NCBI GenBank assembly: GCA_003229235.1
Contig: QIIH01000290.1
Span: 1-8,550, forward strand
DNA from: Flavobacteriales bacterium
Lineage (GTDB): Bacteria > Bacteroidota > Bacteroidia > Flavobacteriales > Flavobacteriaceae
Direction of reading: 5' to 3'
DNA: 8,550 nt
In this document: one piece after another, positions 7,316-8,550 of the stretch
Numbering within the stretch: the first letter of the stretch is position 1
Layout: every line of letters begins with the position of its first letter
Notes under the pieces: model-generated
What the model was told of the DNA's origin: nothing
The model's database searches: none
What the model saw: the letters and a program-made list of their open reading frames with translations, nothing else
Program-made: the position numbers and the translations under genes

Positions 7316-7379
7316 TAGAAGAGGTAAATGGTATCTAATTTGCTACTACCCTAGCATAATAGAATTAAAATAAAATACT

Positions 7380-8550
7380 ATGAGTACTGGAAACATCAAT
7401 GTATCTGTAGAGAACATTTTTCCGCTTATCAAAAAATTCTTGTATAGTGATCACGAGTCTTTCTGCGAGAACTAATATCGAATGCCACAGACGCCACTTT
7501 AAAACTTAAACACCTTAGCAGCATAGGTGAGGTTAAAGTAGACTACGGCAATCCTATGATCGAAGTTAAAGTAGACAAGGACAAAAAGAAACTCCATATA
7601 ATCGACCAAGGTTTAGGGATGACGGCAGACGAGGTTGAGAGGTATATCAATCAGATAGCCTTTTCTGGAGCCGAAGAATTTTTAGAGAAATACAAAGAAA
7701 ACGACGCTAAAGATGCTGGAATCATCGGTCATTTTGGCCTGGGATTCTATTCTGCATTTATGGTAGCAGATAAGGTCGAGATTAAAACTAAGTCACATAC
7801 AGATGAGCCTGCGGCACATTGGACCTGTGATGGATCTCCTAAATACACGCTTAAAGAAATTAAAAAGAAAACACGCGGAACCGAAATAATCTTGCATATC
7901 GCAGACGATTCTACCGAGTTTTTAGAAGAAAACCGTATTGGCGAGTTACTCGCTAAATACAATAAGTTTATGCCTGTGCCGATAAAATTTGGCACAAAAA
8001 CGGAGACCCTTCCGTTACCAGAAGACGCGGCAAAAGATGCAAAACCAGAAACCAAAGAAGTAGATAACATCATTAACAATCCAAATCCTGCCTGGACAAA
8101 AATGCCAGCCGATTTAGAGGAAAAGGATTATAGTAGCTTTTATCGTGAGTTGTATCCGATGCAATTTGAGGAGCCACTTTTTAATATTCATCTTAATGTA
8201 GATTATCCTTTTAACCTTACAGGTATTTTATACTTTCCTAGGATATCGGGCGATCTCAATATGCAGAAAGACCGTATACAGTTGTACCAAAATCAGGTAT
8301 TTGTTACCGACAATGTCGAGGGCATAGTACCAGAATTCTTAACAATGCTGAGAGGTGTAATCGATTCGCCAGATATTCCGTTGAATGTTTCGCGTAGCTA
8401 CCTACAAGCAGATGGAGCTGTAAAAAAGATCTCTAGTTATATTACTCGTAAAGTAGCAGATAAACTTAAGTCGCTCTTTAAAGACAATCGCGAAGACTTC
8501 GAAGCCAAATGGAACGATATCAAAGTAGTGATCGAATACGGGATGTTGAG
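7380..8550 (+). pseudogene. htpG: htpG (Hsp90 chaperone), one-base frameshift at codon 29, 3' end outside window
   Basis: HtpG is the cytoplasmic ATP-dependent Hsp90 chaperone. The ATG at 7380-7382 opens MSTGNINVSVENIFPLIKKF and runs only to a TAA at 7473-7475 (31 codons). Homology continues in another frame from 7466 to the window edge without a stop. The expected FLREL reads TTC-TG-CGA-GAA-CTA, so one base of the Leu29 codon is missing at about 7464-7465. With it restored, the GHKL ATPase motifs are intact: Glu31 and Asn35 in RELISNATDA, Asp76 in DQGLGM, and GHFGLGFYSAF from 117. The middle domain includes Arg339 in LNVSRSYLQ, the position of the Hsp90 catalytic arginine. About 390 of roughly 620 residues are visible. 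A restart at the in-frame ATG 7556 would lose Glu31 and Asn35 and should be inactive. The clean downstream frame points to a recent mutation or a sequencing error; no clear frameshifting signal is seen. Confidence 0.9.

Noticed and set aside
7284..7379. CIRCE heat-shock element upstream of htpG
   Set aside because: The TTAGCACTC-N9-GAGTGCTAA pattern is absent on both strands of this gap.
7380..7475. A separate 31-residue peptide gene
   Set aside because: Its sequence is exactly the HtpG N-terminus; it ends only because of the one-base frameshift.
7455..7475. Programmed ribosomal frameshift producing full-length HtpG
   Set aside because: A single-tRNA slip is conceivable, but there is no X-XXY-YYZ heptamer or obvious stimulatory stem, and I know of no frameshifted HtpG; a deletion or sequence error is simpler.
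7747..8079. Minus-strand 110-codon open frame inside htpG
   Set aside because: The plus strand encodes unmistakable Hsp90 sequence throughout, so this is a shadow.

Overview
The window looks like ordinary chromosome from a member of the Flavobacteriaceae (Bacteroidota). The evidence is AT-rich DNA, TAA-dominated stops, A-rich leaders without Shine-Dalgarno motifs, promoter candidates that resemble the Bacteroidota consensus (TTTG about 20 nt upstream of TAnnTTTG), a lipoprotein with an acidic stretch after the lipid cysteine, and protein sequences that read like flavobacterial orthologues. This assignment rests on pattern recognition, not on a database search.

Layout. Positions 1-1287 hold the 3' part of a sodium:solute symporter gene (+). 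It converges on, and overlaps by 30 bp, a small CoA-binding-domain gene (-, 1258-1623). The gap 1624-2075 carries a good promoter for that small gene, a run of hairpins that may be a structured RNA (about 1761-2005, +) and an intrinsic terminator. Positions 2076-3557 encode a kelch-like lipoprotein, probably surface exposed (+). A bidirectional terminator (3579-3610) separates it from a convergent KAS III (FabH-type) gene (-, 3615-4622). A 138-bp divergent intergenic region leads to a secreted S9 serine peptidase of the glutamyl-endopeptidase type (+, 4761-7214), followed by a long perfect inverted repeat (7232-7283). From 7380 to the right edge runs htpG (Hsp90, +), which is broken by a one-base deletion at codon 29 and cut by the window end.

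The genes look like independent housekeeping or envelope functions: transport, CoA binding, fatty-acid chain initiation, extracytoplasmic proteolysis and protein folding. They are almost all monocistronic and separated by terminators, and nothing suggests an operon or a shared pathway. I see no CRISPR array, phage, transposon, toxin-antitoxin or defence system. The items most worth a second look are the frameshift in htpG and the hairpin-rich gap before the lipoprotein gene.
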